Origin: Flavobacterium araucananum
Lineage (GTDB): Bacteria > Bacteroidota > Bacteroidia > Flavobacteriales > Flavobacteriaceae
Direction: 5' to 3'
Assembly (NCBI RefSeq): GCF_002222055.1
Contig: NZ_MUGS01000057.1
Span: forward strand, 1 to 64,000
Length of the DNA: 64,000 nucleotides
Every line of letters starts with the position of its first letter. The stretch's first letter is position 1. Below, piece by piece: positions 10,093-19,026 of this stretch. The notes below the pieces were generated by a model that saw only the letters and a program-made list of their open reading frames with translations, searched no databases and was not told the origin of the DNA. Made by a program: the position numbers and the translations under genes.

Positions 10093-10128
10093 AAAAAGCG
10101 AATTAGTTGAGGCTAATCCGCTTTTGAA
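10093..10128 (-). terminator. Terminator of the SMR transporter gene
   Basis: Hairpin with 13-nt arms (one mismatch) and a 6-nt loop; on the minus strand it ends in a run of seven T. It lies ~40 nt past the stop of the transporter gene. Confidence 0.8.
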
Positions 10129-10165
10129 TAATTTTGAGATCTACTACTAATAGTATTTGTGTCTG

Positions 10166-10492
10166 TTAATGTGCAATGAATTTTAGACCTACAATAGAAC
10201 CAATTAAAGTGCTAAGAAAAAATATCCTTAAAAAAGTTACAGGTTCCTTAAAGACAATAATTCCTAAAAGAACAGTTCCCACGGCTCCAATTCCTGTCCA
10301 GACTACATATACGGTTCCCATAGGCAGGGTTTGTAATACTTTAATCAAAAGCCCCATACTCATGACAATAGAAATGGCAAACCCCAAATACCATAAGTAC
10401 ATTTCATTGCCCGTAGCTTCTTTTGCTTTTCCCAGACATAAGGCAAAAATTACTTCAAATAATCCTGCAATCACTAATAAAATCCAATTCAT
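10166..10492 (-). CDS. Small multidrug resistance (SMR) transporter, Gdx/SugE subtype
   Basis: A 108-residue, four-helix inner membrane protein. It starts MNWILLVIAGLFEV with the essential membrane-embedded Glu of the first helix, and has MGTVYVVWTGIGAVGTV in helix 3. The WTGIGAVGT signature points to the guanidinium exporter (Gdx) branch rather than EmrE. An upstream in-frame ATG five codons earlier gives only MQKKV and is less likely. Works as a dual-topology homodimer driven by proton exchange. I see no guanidine riboswitch in the 66 nt upstream. Confidence 0.9.
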   Translation of the reverse strand: MNWILLVIAGLFEVIFALCLGKAKEATGNEMYLWYLGFAISIVMSMGLLIKVLQTLPMGTVYVVWTGIGAVGTVLLGIIVFKEPVTFLRIFFLSTLIGSIVGLKFIAH

Positions 10493-10558
10493 AACTTTTT
10501 TTTGCAAAGGTTAGAAAACGAATTGGCAGAGAATTTTACATTTGTTAAAAAATCAAGA

Positions 10559-11137
10559 TTATCTAATTTCGGCTCGAATCCTGCTCAGGCTTACTTGCGA
10601 AATTCCCAAATACGAAGCAATATGTCCTAATTGTACACGCCTGATTAAATGAGGATAATCTCTAAGGAGTTCTTTGTAGCGTTCTGTAGCAGTACGAAAC
10701 TGACTTGAGATAAGACGTTCTTCGGTTTTTACCAATTCTTTTTCTGCAAATTTTCGTCCCCAATTGGCAATGTTTATGTCCTGCCCGAAGAGTTTTTCGA
10801 GATTCTTGCTTTTCAATTCATATAATTCGCAGTCTTCCAGAAGTTCAATATCTTCATATCCTTTTTGGTTCGCAACATAACTTTTCATCGATAAAACGGT
10901 ATCTCCTTCCTTCCCAAACCAAAAAGTTACTTCATTAGCATCGCGATTCGCATAAGCTCTGGCAATTCCTTTTTTGATAAAATAAATAGAGGATTCAATC
11001 TTATCCGCTCTCAATAAAATATGACCTTTAGAATACCTTACTTCAGTCACACAGTTTTGAAGCAGCCGTTTTGAAGCTTCCGGTAATGGATATATCAAGT
11101 CAAGAATTTGTTCTATTTCCATATCATATTTTTTCAT
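10559..11137 (-). CDS. Crp/Fnr-family transcriptional regulator
   Basis: A 192-residue protein with an N-terminal cyclic-nucleotide-binding-like beta barrel (YSKGHILLRADKIESSIYFIKKG) and a C-terminal winged helix (GHIASYLGISQVSLSRIR). The barrel lacks the full cAMP-binding signature, as usual for these Bacteroidota regulators. It ends just 3' of the MocR gene start region and reads in the same direction as MocR and the SMR gene, so it may control the transporter. Confidence 0.88.
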   Translation of the reverse strand: MKKYDMEIEQILDLIYPLPEASKRLLQNCVTEVRYSKGHILLRADKIESSIYFIKKGIARAYANRDANEVTFWFGKEGDTVLSMKSYVANQKGYEDIELLEDCELYELKSKNLEKLFGQDINIANWGRKFAEKELVKTEERLISSQFRTATERYKELLRDYPHLIRRVQLGHIASYLGISQVSLSRIRAEIR

Positions 11138-11155
11138 GAATTATTTTACTAAATT

Positions 11156-12640
11156 TTATATAATTGCATCAAGGGACAGGCGTAAAATTGTTACTGCATT
11201 TTCCATTTCAGTTTTATCTAAATGTCCAAAACCTAAACGGGTTGCGGTAAGATCTTTGGTCTGGTATAAAATGGTTTTTGGCAAGAATAAACCGTTTGCA
11301 GCACATTGCTTTTGCAGTTTTATCAAATTGAAGTTGTCAAGCCACTCTACCCAAATTGCCAAACCCCGAAGCGGAACCTGAAATTTGATTTTGCCACTTA
11401 ACTTTTCCTTTAGCAATACAACAAAATAGTCTCTGCGTTCTTTATAGATTTTTTTATTTTTTTTCGAAAGACGATGTACCTCACCTTCCCTGATCCAATC
11501 TGTCAAGACCTGTTCTTTGATAACATCAATTCCAGGCTCCAGAATGTTTTGATGTTTTTCGAGTTCTTTAATAAACTCAGCCGGAGCAGCAATAAAACCA
11601 TAACCAAAACCTGCCGGCAAAGATCTGCCAAACGATCCAATATAAACCACTCTTTCATTAGAATCTAAAGCTGCAAGCGGTAAAACAGGATTGTTGTCGT
11701 AATGAAAATCAAAATCATAATCATCTTCCAGAATAACAAATCCGTACCTATTGGCCAATTCCAATACCTCCATTCTTCGTTTGGCACTTAGAGAAGTTGT
11801 CGTAGGATAATGATAATTAGAAGTAAGATATAAGATTCTAATCGTATTCTCTTCGCAAATTTGTTTTAGATATTCGGTATTAATTCCTTCTTTATCAACC
11901 GGAATAGAAATAATTTGAGCACCACTATCTGTCAAAGTCATGTTAGACATATAATAACCCGGTGAAGCCACAACCACTTTATCACCAGGCGAAATGAGCA
12001 GTTTTGTCACCAGGTACAAACTAATTTCATGGCTGCTGGTGGTGAGTAAATTTGAGGTCGAAATGCGAATGCCTCTCGTTAGGTTTAAAAAATTAGAAAA
12101 CTGGGTTTTAAAATTCAAATGTGATTGTGTTTGAATTTGTTCCCAGGTTTTGGCACTTTTCCTGCTTTTTAATTTCGAAACATAAAGTCTTGCCAAAACA
12201 TCTGTCTGAACCAATCGCAAATCAGGTAAACCATCCGTAAATTGGTACGGTAAAATACTTGTTTCTTTTGGGTTTTCGAGAATTGTAGAATGCTTAAAAG
12301 TAAAACCGGAGCTTGCTCTCGAATTGTTTTTGCTTTCTGTTGGAATAAATTCGTCCTTCTTTTTTTGTTGTTTCTCTGTTAATATAAAAGTTCCTTTATT
12401 GGGCAGGATTTCGATCCATCCTTGTAACTCTAAATCCTGGAAAGCTTTTATGAGCGTGTTTCTATTAACGGCTAGTAATTTGCACAAAACCCGCGTTCCA
12501 GGAAGTTTTGTGCCCTCTGGAAGTAAGCCTATTTGTATCGCTTTTATAAATTCAAAAACGATTTGCAGATACAATGCTGTCGTTTCTTCAGGCTTGAGCT
12601 GAATGAAACTTTTAAAAGGAATTTGAACCGGACTATCCAT
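11156..12640 (-). CDS. MocR/PdxR-like regulator (GntR HTH fused to aminotransferase fold) lacking the PLP lysine
   Basis: About 494 residues: N-terminal winged helix (~30-95, GTRVLCKLLAVNRNTLIKAF) and C-terminal fold-type I aminotransferase domain (~150-490), the MocR layout. At the position where the PLP-binding lysine normally sits in a G(S/T)FSK(T/S)L motif, this protein reads GSFGRSLPAGFG, so the Schiff-base lysine is an arginine (codon AGA around 11640). Loss of covalent PLP binding would make it a pure ligand sensor, or one with another effector. The start at 12640 (MDSPVQIPF) is preferred over 12661. Divergent from the TonB receptor at 12705, its likely target. Confidence 0.88.
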   Translation of the reverse strand: MDSPVQIPFKSFIQLKPEETTALYLQIVFEFIKAIQIGLLPEGTKLPGTRVLCKLLAVNRNTLIKAFQDLELQGWIEILPNKGTFILTEKQQKKKDEFIPTESKNNSRASSGFTFKHSTILENPKETSILPYQFTDGLPDLRLVQTDVLARLYVSKLKSRKSAKTWEQIQTQSHLNFKTQFSNFLNLTRGIRISTSNLLTTSSHEISLYLVTKLLISPGDKVVVASPGYYMSNMTLTDSGAQIISIPVDKEGINTEYLKQICEENTIRILYLTSNYHYPTTTSLSAKRRMEVLELANRYGFVILEDDYDFDFHYDNNPVLPLAALDSNERVVYIGSFGRSLPAGFGYGFIAAPAEFIKELEKHQNILEPGIDVIKEQVLTDWIREGEVHRLSKKNKKIYKERRDYFVVLLKEKLSGKIKFQVPLRGLAIWVEWLDNFNLIKLQKQCAANGLFLPKTILYQTKDLTATRLGFGHLDKTEMENAVTILRLSLDAII

Positions 12641-12662
12641 TTTTGCAAAACTGGTATACATT

Positions 12663-12688
12663 AGTAGTACGGCAAGATACTACTTTTG
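12663..12688 (+). promoter_or_regulatory. Divergent operator/promoter between MocR-like gene and TonB receptor
   Basis: The 64-nt gap between the divergent genes holds an inverted repeat AGTAGTA (12663-12669) / TACTACT (12678-12684), and a -7-type box TACTTTTG (12681-12688) overlapping its right arm. MocR proteins usually bind repeats in such gaps, so this is a candidate autoregulatory operator. Confidence 0.5.
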
Positions 12689-12704
12689 CAAAAAAATAAA
12701 AAAA

Positions 12705-14567
12705 ATGACAAAACTTTATTTTGCTGCACTGGCTCTGATAAGTGTTAGTTTACAGGCTCAGGTGCAAAAAGATACCATAAATATTGATGAAGTAATTATT
12801 CATGAAAATAGGTTTAGTACACCAATATCTAAGAAAAACAGAAATGTTTATATCATAGATAAAGCTACAATTGCAAAATTACCGGGACGATCTATTCAGG
12901 AAATCCTACAATATGCAAATGGAGTTGACCTGAGACAAAGGGGGCCTTTTGGTAGTCAGGCAGATGTAAGTGTAGATGGCGGAAGCTTTGAGCAAACCGT
13001 AGTTCTTTTGAACGGAACAAAAATCATTGATTCTCAAACGGCACATAACATGCTCAATTTGCCTGTTCCGGTTGAGGCAATCGAGAGAATAGAAATAATC
13101 CGTGGTCCTGCCGCGCTTACTTATGGCGTGAATAGTTTAACAGGAGCGATCAATATTATTACTAAAAAACCAACGAAATCCGGATTTTTGGTAAATTCTT
13201 ACGCAGGCTCGAATTTTGAGAAAGACACACAAAATACAGGTGATACCTTTTATGGCACCGGAATTCAGGCAGGTGGTGTTTTGAGCAAAGAAAAACAACA
13301 ACATTCGCTTTTTGCCTCTCACGATAAAAGCAACGGATACCGCTATAACACGGCTTTCGAAAATAATAAAATATTTTATCAGGGTAATTTCCAGCTTAAT
13401 AATACCAACGAGATTTTAACCTCATTTGGATATATTAATAACGGATTTGGAGCGAACGGATTTTATGCGGCTCCGGGAGATAAAAACTCAAGCGAGGTCG
13501 TGCAAACCACATTTGCATCTGTGCAATCGAAACATCAATTGTCTGAAAAATGGACGTTGATGCCCCGAGTGAGTTACAGATACAATTATGATGATTACCG
13601 TTACTACGGAATCGCTAATCTTAAAGCAGGCAGAAGTCAGCATTACACCAATTCGATAGCGGCAGAAGTGAATACGACTTATAAGATGGAAACGGGAGAA
13701 TTAGGTTTTGGTGCCGAAGTTCGAAGCGAGGATATTTCTTCGTCTAACATTGGTACGCATGACCGCGAAAACTATGGCATTTATCTGCAATACCGTACTA
13801 CTTTTATCGAAAAGCTGGATGTAAATTTTGGTACTTATCTTAATTATAACTCAGATTATAAGTGGCAGGCTTATCCGGGACTTGATGCGAGTTATGCTAT
13901 TACTGATGCTTTTAAGATCATAGGGAATATAGGAACAAGCCAGCGTATTCCGTCTTTTACGGATTTGTACCTCAACCAGCGTCCGGGAAATATTGGGAAT
14001 CCTAATCTGGAAACCGAAAATGCTTTTCAGAGCGAAGTAGGATTCAAATATATCAAAAGAGATTTTAGTTTTAATGCAAATTATTTTTTCAGAAAGATCA
14101 GCAATTTTATAGACTGGACAAGAAACGTAACGACAGAGCCCTGGCAGAGTAATAATTACGGAAATCTGAATACAAATGGATTTAATCTACGAACGAATTA
14201 CAGAGCAAACCTGTCCGAAAATTCTAAGCTTAATATCAATCTGGCATATTCTTATTTAGATTTTAAATTTCAGGATGTAATTCCGGTTGTTTATTCTAAG
14301 TATCTGGTTTCGTCTTTAGAACATCAGGTAACGAATACAATAGATTTTCAACATAAAAATTTTACGGCTTTATTTGCAACACGTTTCAATCAAAGAATTA
14401 CCGGGCCATCATATTGGGTAAATGATTTCAGAGTAAGTCAGGCGATTAAAAAAGTAACCGTATATGTCGATGCACAAAATATCTTCAATGCTACTTATTA
14501 TGAAGTAGGAGCAGTGCCGCTTCCTTCAAGATGGTTTAGTCTGGGAGTAAAACTGGTGACTTTTTAA
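12705..14567 (+). CDS. TonB-dependent outer membrane receptor
   Basis: A 620-residue receptor with a signal peptide (ends SLQAQ), a short N-terminal region with DEVIIHENRF (TonB box-like), a plug domain (~45-150, with ERIEIIRGPAALTYG and GAINIITKKP) and a ~450-residue barrel ending in a terminal Phe (GVKLVTF). Size and plug resemble BtuB/FepA-class small-ligand receptors, not SusC. Divergent from a MocR-like regulator, so its expression may follow a vitamin or amino-compound signal; the ligand is not known and no cobalamin riboswitch is visible upstream. Confidence 0.93.
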   Translation: MTKLYFAALALISVSLQAQVQKDTINIDEVIIHENRFSTPISKKNRNVYIIDKATIAKLPGRSIQEILQYANGVDLRQRGPFGSQADVSVDGGSFEQTVVLLNGTKIIDSQTAHNMLNLPVPVEAIERIEIIRGPAALTYGVNSLTGAINIITKKPTKSGFLVNSYAGSNFEKDTQNTGDTFYGTGIQAGGVLSKEKQQHSLFASHDKSNGYRYNTAFENNKIFYQGNFQLNNTNEILTSFGYINNGFGANGFYAAPGDKNSSEVVQTTFASVQSKHQLSEKWTLMPRVSYRYNYDDYRYYGIANLKAGRSQHYTNSIAAEVNTTYKMETGELGFGAEVRSEDISSSNIGTHDRENYGIYLQYRTTFIEKLDVNFGTYLNYNSDYKWQAYPGLDASYAITDAFKIIGNIGTSQRIPSFTDLYLNQRPGNIGNPNLETENAFQSEVGFKYIKRDFSFNANYFFRKISNFIDWTRNVTTEPWQSNNYGNLNTNGFNLRTNYRANLSENSKLNINLAYSYLDFKFQDVIPVVYSKYLVSSLEHQVTNTIDFQHKNFTALFATRFNQRITGPSYWVNDFRVSQAIKKVTVYVDAQNIFNATYYEVGAVPLPSRWFSLGVKLVTF

Positions 14568-14593
14568 TTTTCTTTTTTAGTTTTATTATAATG

Positions 14594-14632
14594 AAAAAAG
14601 CCCTTTTATCTGTTTATGATGAAAGGGCTTTT
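14594..14632. terminator. Terminator after the TonB receptor gene
   Basis: Hairpin AAAAGCCCTTTTATC with complementary GATGAAAGGGCTTTT, 7-nt loop, ending in TTTTG; lies ~25 nt past the stop codon. Confidence 0.85.
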
Positions 14633-14680
14633 GTATTTACAATAGATTTTTGTCGAGACAATAAGTTTGAGATTAATTTT

Positions 14681-14874
14681 ACCCGTTAGGTGTAATTATT
14701 TTTAACACATAGAAACATTAGCATTGTTGCACTCAGTAAAGGCGTTTCACTTGCAGTAACAAACATAGCTATGTGTAAGAAACAAGTTTCTTTTTGATTT
14801 ACTTTTTCATAAACATAAAGTCTATGTTTCTATGGGTGCCAATTATTTTTTTTATGCATTACACCCAACGGGTT
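14681..14874. repeat. MITE-like intergenic repeat, long copy
   Basis: The gap 14633-14933 is filled by a ~194 bp unit with terminal inverted repeats (CCCGTTAGGTGTAAT at the left; the right end complements CCCGTTGGGTGTAAT). Inside is a second inverted pair built on ACATAGAAACAT / CTATGTTTCTATG and the segment AAGGCGTTTCACTT. A related copy in opposite orientation is at 16630-16735 and a short copy with the same ends at 18952-19025. No ORF is present, so it is non-autonomous or simply a dispersed palindrome. Confidence 0.75.
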
Positions 14875-14933
14875 AATTTTATAAGTTTGTAAAACTTCAT
14901 CGTTTACTATTTATAATTACAAAAAAAGAAATT

Positions 14934-15782
14934 TTGAAAATTCCTATTTACAATCAGAGAGCAGAAGCCGTAGGAGGTATATATATCGCTGAATTAACCG
15001 CGTTAGGAAGAGATGCAGATAGGGTCAATAAATTAGGGACGCATCGCGATGATTTTTATATTTTTTTGGTATTGACAAAAGGAAAAGCAATCATGGAGTG
15101 TGACATGATCGATGTAAAAGCGAGTGAACAAAGTATTATAATGGTCAAACCGTTTCAAATTCATGCACCAAAATTTATTTCGCCAGATGCCGTAGGATAT
15201 TATATTGGTGTAGCTCCATTTTTAATTCCGAATAATTGTGCTACGGTATTTCAAAACTTAAAAATTACGGATCAGGTTTATAAAATCGATAAACTACAAA
15301 AGAAAGATCTCTTAGAAACAGTAGGTTTATTGCATCGTGCTTTCGAGACTATTGCGGTAAACAAAACGGCAATTGTAAATGGATTTTTTACAGCCCTTAT
15401 ATACCGTTTTGTCAATTTATATTCAGAATCAGATCGTTCGTTATCAGAACATAAAAATCAATCGGCTCAGATTTATTCTAATTTTAAAAAGTTAATTTCA
15501 AGTACCACTTTTTTAGAAAGTCCTTCTTTTTTTGCTGAAAAGCTAAATATTACTACTTCGCATTTAAATTATTGTGTGAATGCTTCAACTGGTAAATCGG
15601 TAACTTACTGGTTGCAAAACGCCATGATTTTAGAAGCACAACGATTGTTGTATTATACAGAATATGATGCCAAAGAAATTGCCTTTATGTTAGGTTTCGA
15701 AGATCATACTTATTTTTCGAGATTATTCAAAAAAGTAACTGGAGAAACGCCATTATCCTTTCGATTAAAATTCCGCGAATAG
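14934..15782 (+). CDS. AraC-family transcriptional regulator
   Basis: A 282-residue regulator starting at TTG (MKIPIYNQ); the frame has no upstream ATG and the N-terminus matches the usual MKIP-type start of related proteins. Cupin-like sensor at ~1-150 (HRDDFYIFLVLTKGKAIME) and two C-terminal helix-turn-helix motifs with IAFMLGFEDHTYFSRLFKKVTGETP. It lies 79 nt upstream of the siderophore-interacting protein gene, which it may regulate. Confidence 0.9.
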   Translation: MKIPIYNQRAEAVGGIYIAELTALGRDADRVNKLGTHRDDFYIFLVLTKGKAIMECDMIDVKASEQSIIMVKPFQIHAPKFISPDAVGYYIGVAPFLIPNNCATVFQNLKITDQVYKIDKLQKKDLLETVGLLHRAFETIAVNKTAIVNGFFTALIYRFVNLYSESDRSLSEHKNQSAQIYSNFKKLISSTTFLESPSFFAEKLNITTSHLNYCVNASTGKSVTYWLQNAMILEAQRLLYYTEYDAKEIAFMLGFEDHTYFSRLFKKVTGETPLSFRLKFRE

Positions 15783-15861
15783 TCCAATCATCCCTATTGG
15801 TTATGCAATCTGTATTTCTGGTTTTAATATCAATTTTGCATTTATATTAAAACAGACCACT

Positions 15862-16587
15862 ATGAATTCGATGCCCAAAATTATAGGAGATTTTATGGAA
15901 CTTGCTTTTACAAACAAGATTACTAAAGTAAAAGTTACCGCTACTCAAATGCTCAGCGAAAATTTAAAACAAATACAATTTAAAGGTCATTTTCCGCATA
16001 TTAAATTTAAAATAGGACAAGCGATCATTATCAGAATAGATGATACCAATTATCGCAATTATACCCCAAGTAAATGGAATAGTGAAGAAGGCACGTTTGA
16101 AGTGATTTTTCATATTCATAAAAAAGGTCCAGGAAGTTGTTTTGTCGAAAATATCAAACCAAATGATCAAATCACAGTGGGATTACCACGAGGTTTTGAG
16201 TTTTTTAAGACCGAAGAAAAATATCAGTTTTTTTACGGAGACGAAACCTGTATTAGCGTTTTTAAAAGTTTTAAAGACGAAATTAATGAGAATGAAAACA
16301 ACTATTTAGGAATTTTAGAATTAGATCCGGCTTCTACAGAAGTGCCAAAAGATTTAGGACTTGCGGTTGACATTATACCAAAGTCTACCAATAGTGCGGA
16401 TCGTGCCGTAAATATTCTAAATAATTTAGAAGATACAATTTGGGATTTATGGCAACACGCACATTTTTATTTAATGGGAAATGCAAAGTCTATTCAAACT
16501 TTTAGAAAAGCCTTAAAAGCAAAAGGTATTTCGAATAAAAAAATCTATACACAGGCGTATTGGGCAGAGGGAAAAATTGGGCTTTGA
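15862..16587 (+). CDS. Siderophore-interacting protein (FAD-dependent ferric reductase family)
   Basis: A 241-residue cytoplasmic flavoprotein. The FAD-binding barrel carries NYRNYTPSKW (the R-x-YT(P/V) motif) and HKKGPGSCFVENIKPND (the glycine-rich phosphate loop). The C-terminal half is a reductase-like domain ending AYWAEGKIGL, as in ViuB/YqjH proteins that release iron from ferric siderophores. An internal ATG at residue 12 (MELAFTNK) could be the true start. Probably controlled by the AraC gene upstream. Confidence 0.88.
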   Translation: MNSMPKIIGDFMELAFTNKITKVKVTATQMLSENLKQIQFKGHFPHIKFKIGQAIIIRIDDTNYRNYTPSKWNSEEGTFEVIFHIHKKGPGSCFVENIKPNDQITVGLPRGFEFFKTEEKYQFFYGDETCISVFKSFKDEINENENNYLGILELDPASTEVPKDLGLAVDIIPKSTNSADRAVNILNNLEDTIWDLWQHAHFYLMGNAKSIQTFRKALKAKGISNKKIYTQAYWAEGKIGL

Positions 16588-16629
16588 TCATTTATTATTA
16601 ATTAGATTTAATTGATTAAAAAGGCAATA

Positions 16630-16735
16630 CATTTCTCTTATTGAGATAGCTATGTTTGTTTTAAATAAGTGAAACGCCTTCTTTAAAGAAACCAAGACTA
16701 TGTTTCTATGTGTTAGGATTATATTCTTATTATTA
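16630..16735. repeat. Intergenic repeat, inverted relative copy
   Basis: Within the 275 nt gap 16588-16862. ATAGCTATGTTTGTT, AAGTGAAACGCCTT and CTATGTTTCTATGTGTTA are the reverse complements of segments of the 14681-14874 repeat in the same order, so this is a second member in the opposite orientation with less clear ends. Confidence 0.65.
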
Positions 16736-16862
16736 ATCACTTAAGATTGTTTTATTGAAATTTGATACAATTTAGAACAATCAATTTCAGCTGTTTTGCA
16801 TCTTAAAAGAGTAGTTTTGAGGTTAAACAAATTTAGTTTTTTAACCACTAAAAAGACTCAAA

Positions 16863-18122
16863 ATGGTACATGAAAGGGTGATGGAGAAGTTGGCAATTTT
16901 ATCAGATGCCGCCAAATATGATGTTTCATGTTCTTCTGGTCAGAGCAACAGGAAAAATAAAGATAAAGGATTGGGCGATTCGTCCGGATATGGCATTTGC
17001 CATTCGTATACCGAAGATGGACGTTGCGTTGCGTTGCTGAAAATTTTACTGACCAATCATTGCATTTTTGACTGTGCATATTGCGTAAGCCGAAAAAGCA
17101 ATGATGTAAAACGTGCCGCTTTTACGGTACAGGAAGTCGTTGATCTGACTATTGGTTTTTACAGAAGAAATTATATCGAAGGCTTATTTTTGAGTTCGGG
17201 TATTTTTGATAATCCAGATTATACGATGGAACGTTTGGTCAGGATTGCAAAGAAATTACGATTAGAAGAAAATTTTAATGGTTACATACATCTTAAAGCG
17301 ATTCCGGGAGCAAGTGATGAACTTTTGAAAGAAGCCGGAATGTATGCGGATCGCTTAAGCGTAAATGTCGAAATGCCTACAGAGCAAAGTCTGAAGTTAC
17401 TGGCACCCGATAAAAACCATATTGATGTGATTAAACCAATGGAATATCTAAAAAAGGAAATCGTTGGGCATAAAGAAGAGAAAAAACTAAACTATAAAGC
17501 ACCTGTTTTTGCTCCCGCAGGACAAAGTACACAAATGGTTATTGGCGCAACCCAAGAAAATGATCTTGAGATTTTGGGTATGGCAAATTATTTTTACGAG
17601 CAAATGAACATGCGACGGGTCTATTATTCCGGTTATGTGCCTATAAGTCATGATACTCGTTTGCCGGCTATTGGAACTCCGGTTCCTATGATTCGGGAAA
17701 ACCGATTGTATCAGGCTGATTGGTTAATTCGTTTTTACGGATTTAATGTAAATGAGATTGTAGGGTTTGACCAGCCGAATCTTGATTTGGATATTGACCC
17801 AAAACTAGGGTGGGCCCTGCGAAATATGAATCAGTTTCCGGTTGATATCAATACCGCCGATTTAGAACTTATCAAACGCATTCCGGGAATAGGATTTCTG
17901 AGTGCTAAGAAAATTGTGGCAGCGAGACGATTTAAAAAACTGGTTCCTCAGGATTTACAAAAGTTAGGAATTGCATACACACGAGCCAAATATTTTCTGG
18001 CATTTGCAACACCATTTCAATTGCAAAAAGATTTAACGTCCATGCAAATCAAAGAGCATATTTTAAATATTCAAAAGAGTAAATACAAAAATGACTTTTC
18101 GAACCAACTTGCTTTATTTTGA
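16863..18122 (+). CDS. Putative DNA modification/repair radical SAM protein (TIGR03916-like)
   Basis: A 419-residue radical SAM enzyme with the [4Fe-4S]-SAM motif C-IFD-C-AY-C (in NHCIFDCAYC), an N-terminal DAAKYDVSCSSG block, and a C-terminal helix-hairpin-helix DNA-binding motif (DINTADLELIKRIPGIGFLSA is its core region). This layout matches a family annotated as a DNA modification or repair radical SAM protein, always next to a TIGR03915-type partner, which is the next gene. The product reaction is not established. An alternative start at the seventh codon would give MEKLAILS. Confidence 0.87.
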   Translation: MVHERVMEKLAILSDAAKYDVSCSSGQSNRKNKDKGLGDSSGYGICHSYTEDGRCVALLKILLTNHCIFDCAYCVSRKSNDVKRAAFTVQEVVDLTIGFYRRNYIEGLFLSSGIFDNPDYTMERLVRIAKKLRLEENFNGYIHLKAIPGASDELLKEAGMYADRLSVNVEMPTEQSLKLLAPDKNHIDVIKPMEYLKKEIVGHKEEKKLNYKAPVFAPAGQSTQMVIGATQENDLEILGMANYFYEQMNMRRVYYSGYVPISHDTRLPAIGTPVPMIRENRLYQADWLIRFYGFNVNEIVGFDQPNLDLDIDPKLGWALRNMNQFPVDINTADLELIKRIPGIGFLSAKKIVAARRFKKLVPQDLQKLGIAYTRAKYFLAFATPFQLQKDLTSMQIKEHILNIQKSKYKNDFSNQLALF

Positions 18123-18127
18123 TAAAA

Positions 18128-18904
18128 ATGACACAAGTAATTTACGATGGTACTTATGAAGGCTGGGCTACAGCCATATTTGAAATTTATGAATATAAAT
18201 TGCAGGATGTTGTTTTTGCCAAAAACGAAGCTTTGACCGATTTGCTTTTTTCGACCAATCATACTGTTATTACAGATGAGGTAAAAGTAAACCGGGTTTT
18301 AAGCGGATTAAAAAAACGCCTTTCCAAAAATGGATTTCAAGGGCTTTATCATGCCTTTTTATCGGATATCAATAAGATCGAAGAAATCATGTTTCGATAT
18401 GTGCAATATGTATTGTCGAGTTCAATAAATATAGAAGATGATTTTAGCAACAATGATGTTTTAGAGATGCGAAAAGCAATTAGACTGACCGGAAAAGAAG
18501 CGCATCGAATGGAAGCATTTGTTCGTTTTAAGCTAACAAAAGATCAATTGTATTATGCAATCGTTGAACCTGATTGTGATGTTTTGCCTGTCATCGAAAA
18601 TCACTTTAAAAACCGTTACGCAGATCAGCGCTGGTTAATTTATGATGCAAGACGCAAATATGGGGTTTATTATGATCTTGAAAATATTTCGACAGTCAAT
18701 CTTCAATTTGATACCAATATGGCTTCTTCAAAATTTTTAGCCGAAATATGTGATCAGGAAGAAGAACTTTTTCAGGATCTGTGGCGAAATTATTTCAAGA
18801 ACGTAAACATCGAATCCAGAAAAAACACCAAACTTCATCTTCAGCACATGCCAAAACGATATTGGAAAAACTTGATAGAGAAAATCCCTGTGATTAAAAA
18901 GTAA
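18128..18904 (+). CDS. TIGR03915-like putative DNA metabolism protein (DUF4130)
   Basis: A 258-residue partner of the radical SAM protein. It begins MTQVIYDGTYEGW, the family start, so I prefer ATG 18128 to an upstream TTG that overlaps the previous stop. The blocks AIRLTGKEAHRMEAFVRFK and RWLIYDARRKYGVYYD are typical. The family lies in the uracil-DNA-glycosylase-adjacent DUF4130 group. With 5 nt between the genes the pair is clearly cotranscribed. Confidence 0.87.
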   Translation: MTQVIYDGTYEGWATAIFEIYEYKLQDVVFAKNEALTDLLFSTNHTVITDEVKVNRVLSGLKKRLSKNGFQGLYHAFLSDINKIEEIMFRYVQYVLSSSINIEDDFSNNDVLEMRKAIRLTGKEAHRMEAFVRFKLTKDQLYYAIVEPDCDVLPVIENHFKNRYADQRWLIYDARRKYGVYYDLENISTVNLQFDTNMASSKFLAEICDQEEELFQDLWRNYFKNVNIESRKNTKLHLQHMPKRYWKNLIEKIPVIKK

Positions 18905-18951
18905 TGAATCCACCGTTAAAACATAGGATTAGTTTAGTGTTTAGGATAAAA

Positions 18952-19025
18952 CTGCTGGGTGTAATTATTTTTAAGACGTAGTTATTTAGTTAAAAAATAT
19001 TTTTTTCCCGAATTACACCCAACAG
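18952..19025. repeat. Short MITE-like palindrome between convergent genes
   Basis: Ends CTGCTGGGTGTAATT and the complement of CTGTTGGGTGTAATT, the same termini as the 14681-14874 unit, but with an unrelated AT-rich centre. It abuts the stop of the next gene and may double as a bidirectional terminator. Confidence 0.65.
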
Positions 19026-19026
19026 A

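Noticed and set aside
12641..12704. Cobalamin riboswitch ahead of the TonB receptor
   Set aside because: The gap is only 64 nt, too short, and has no conserved B12-box.
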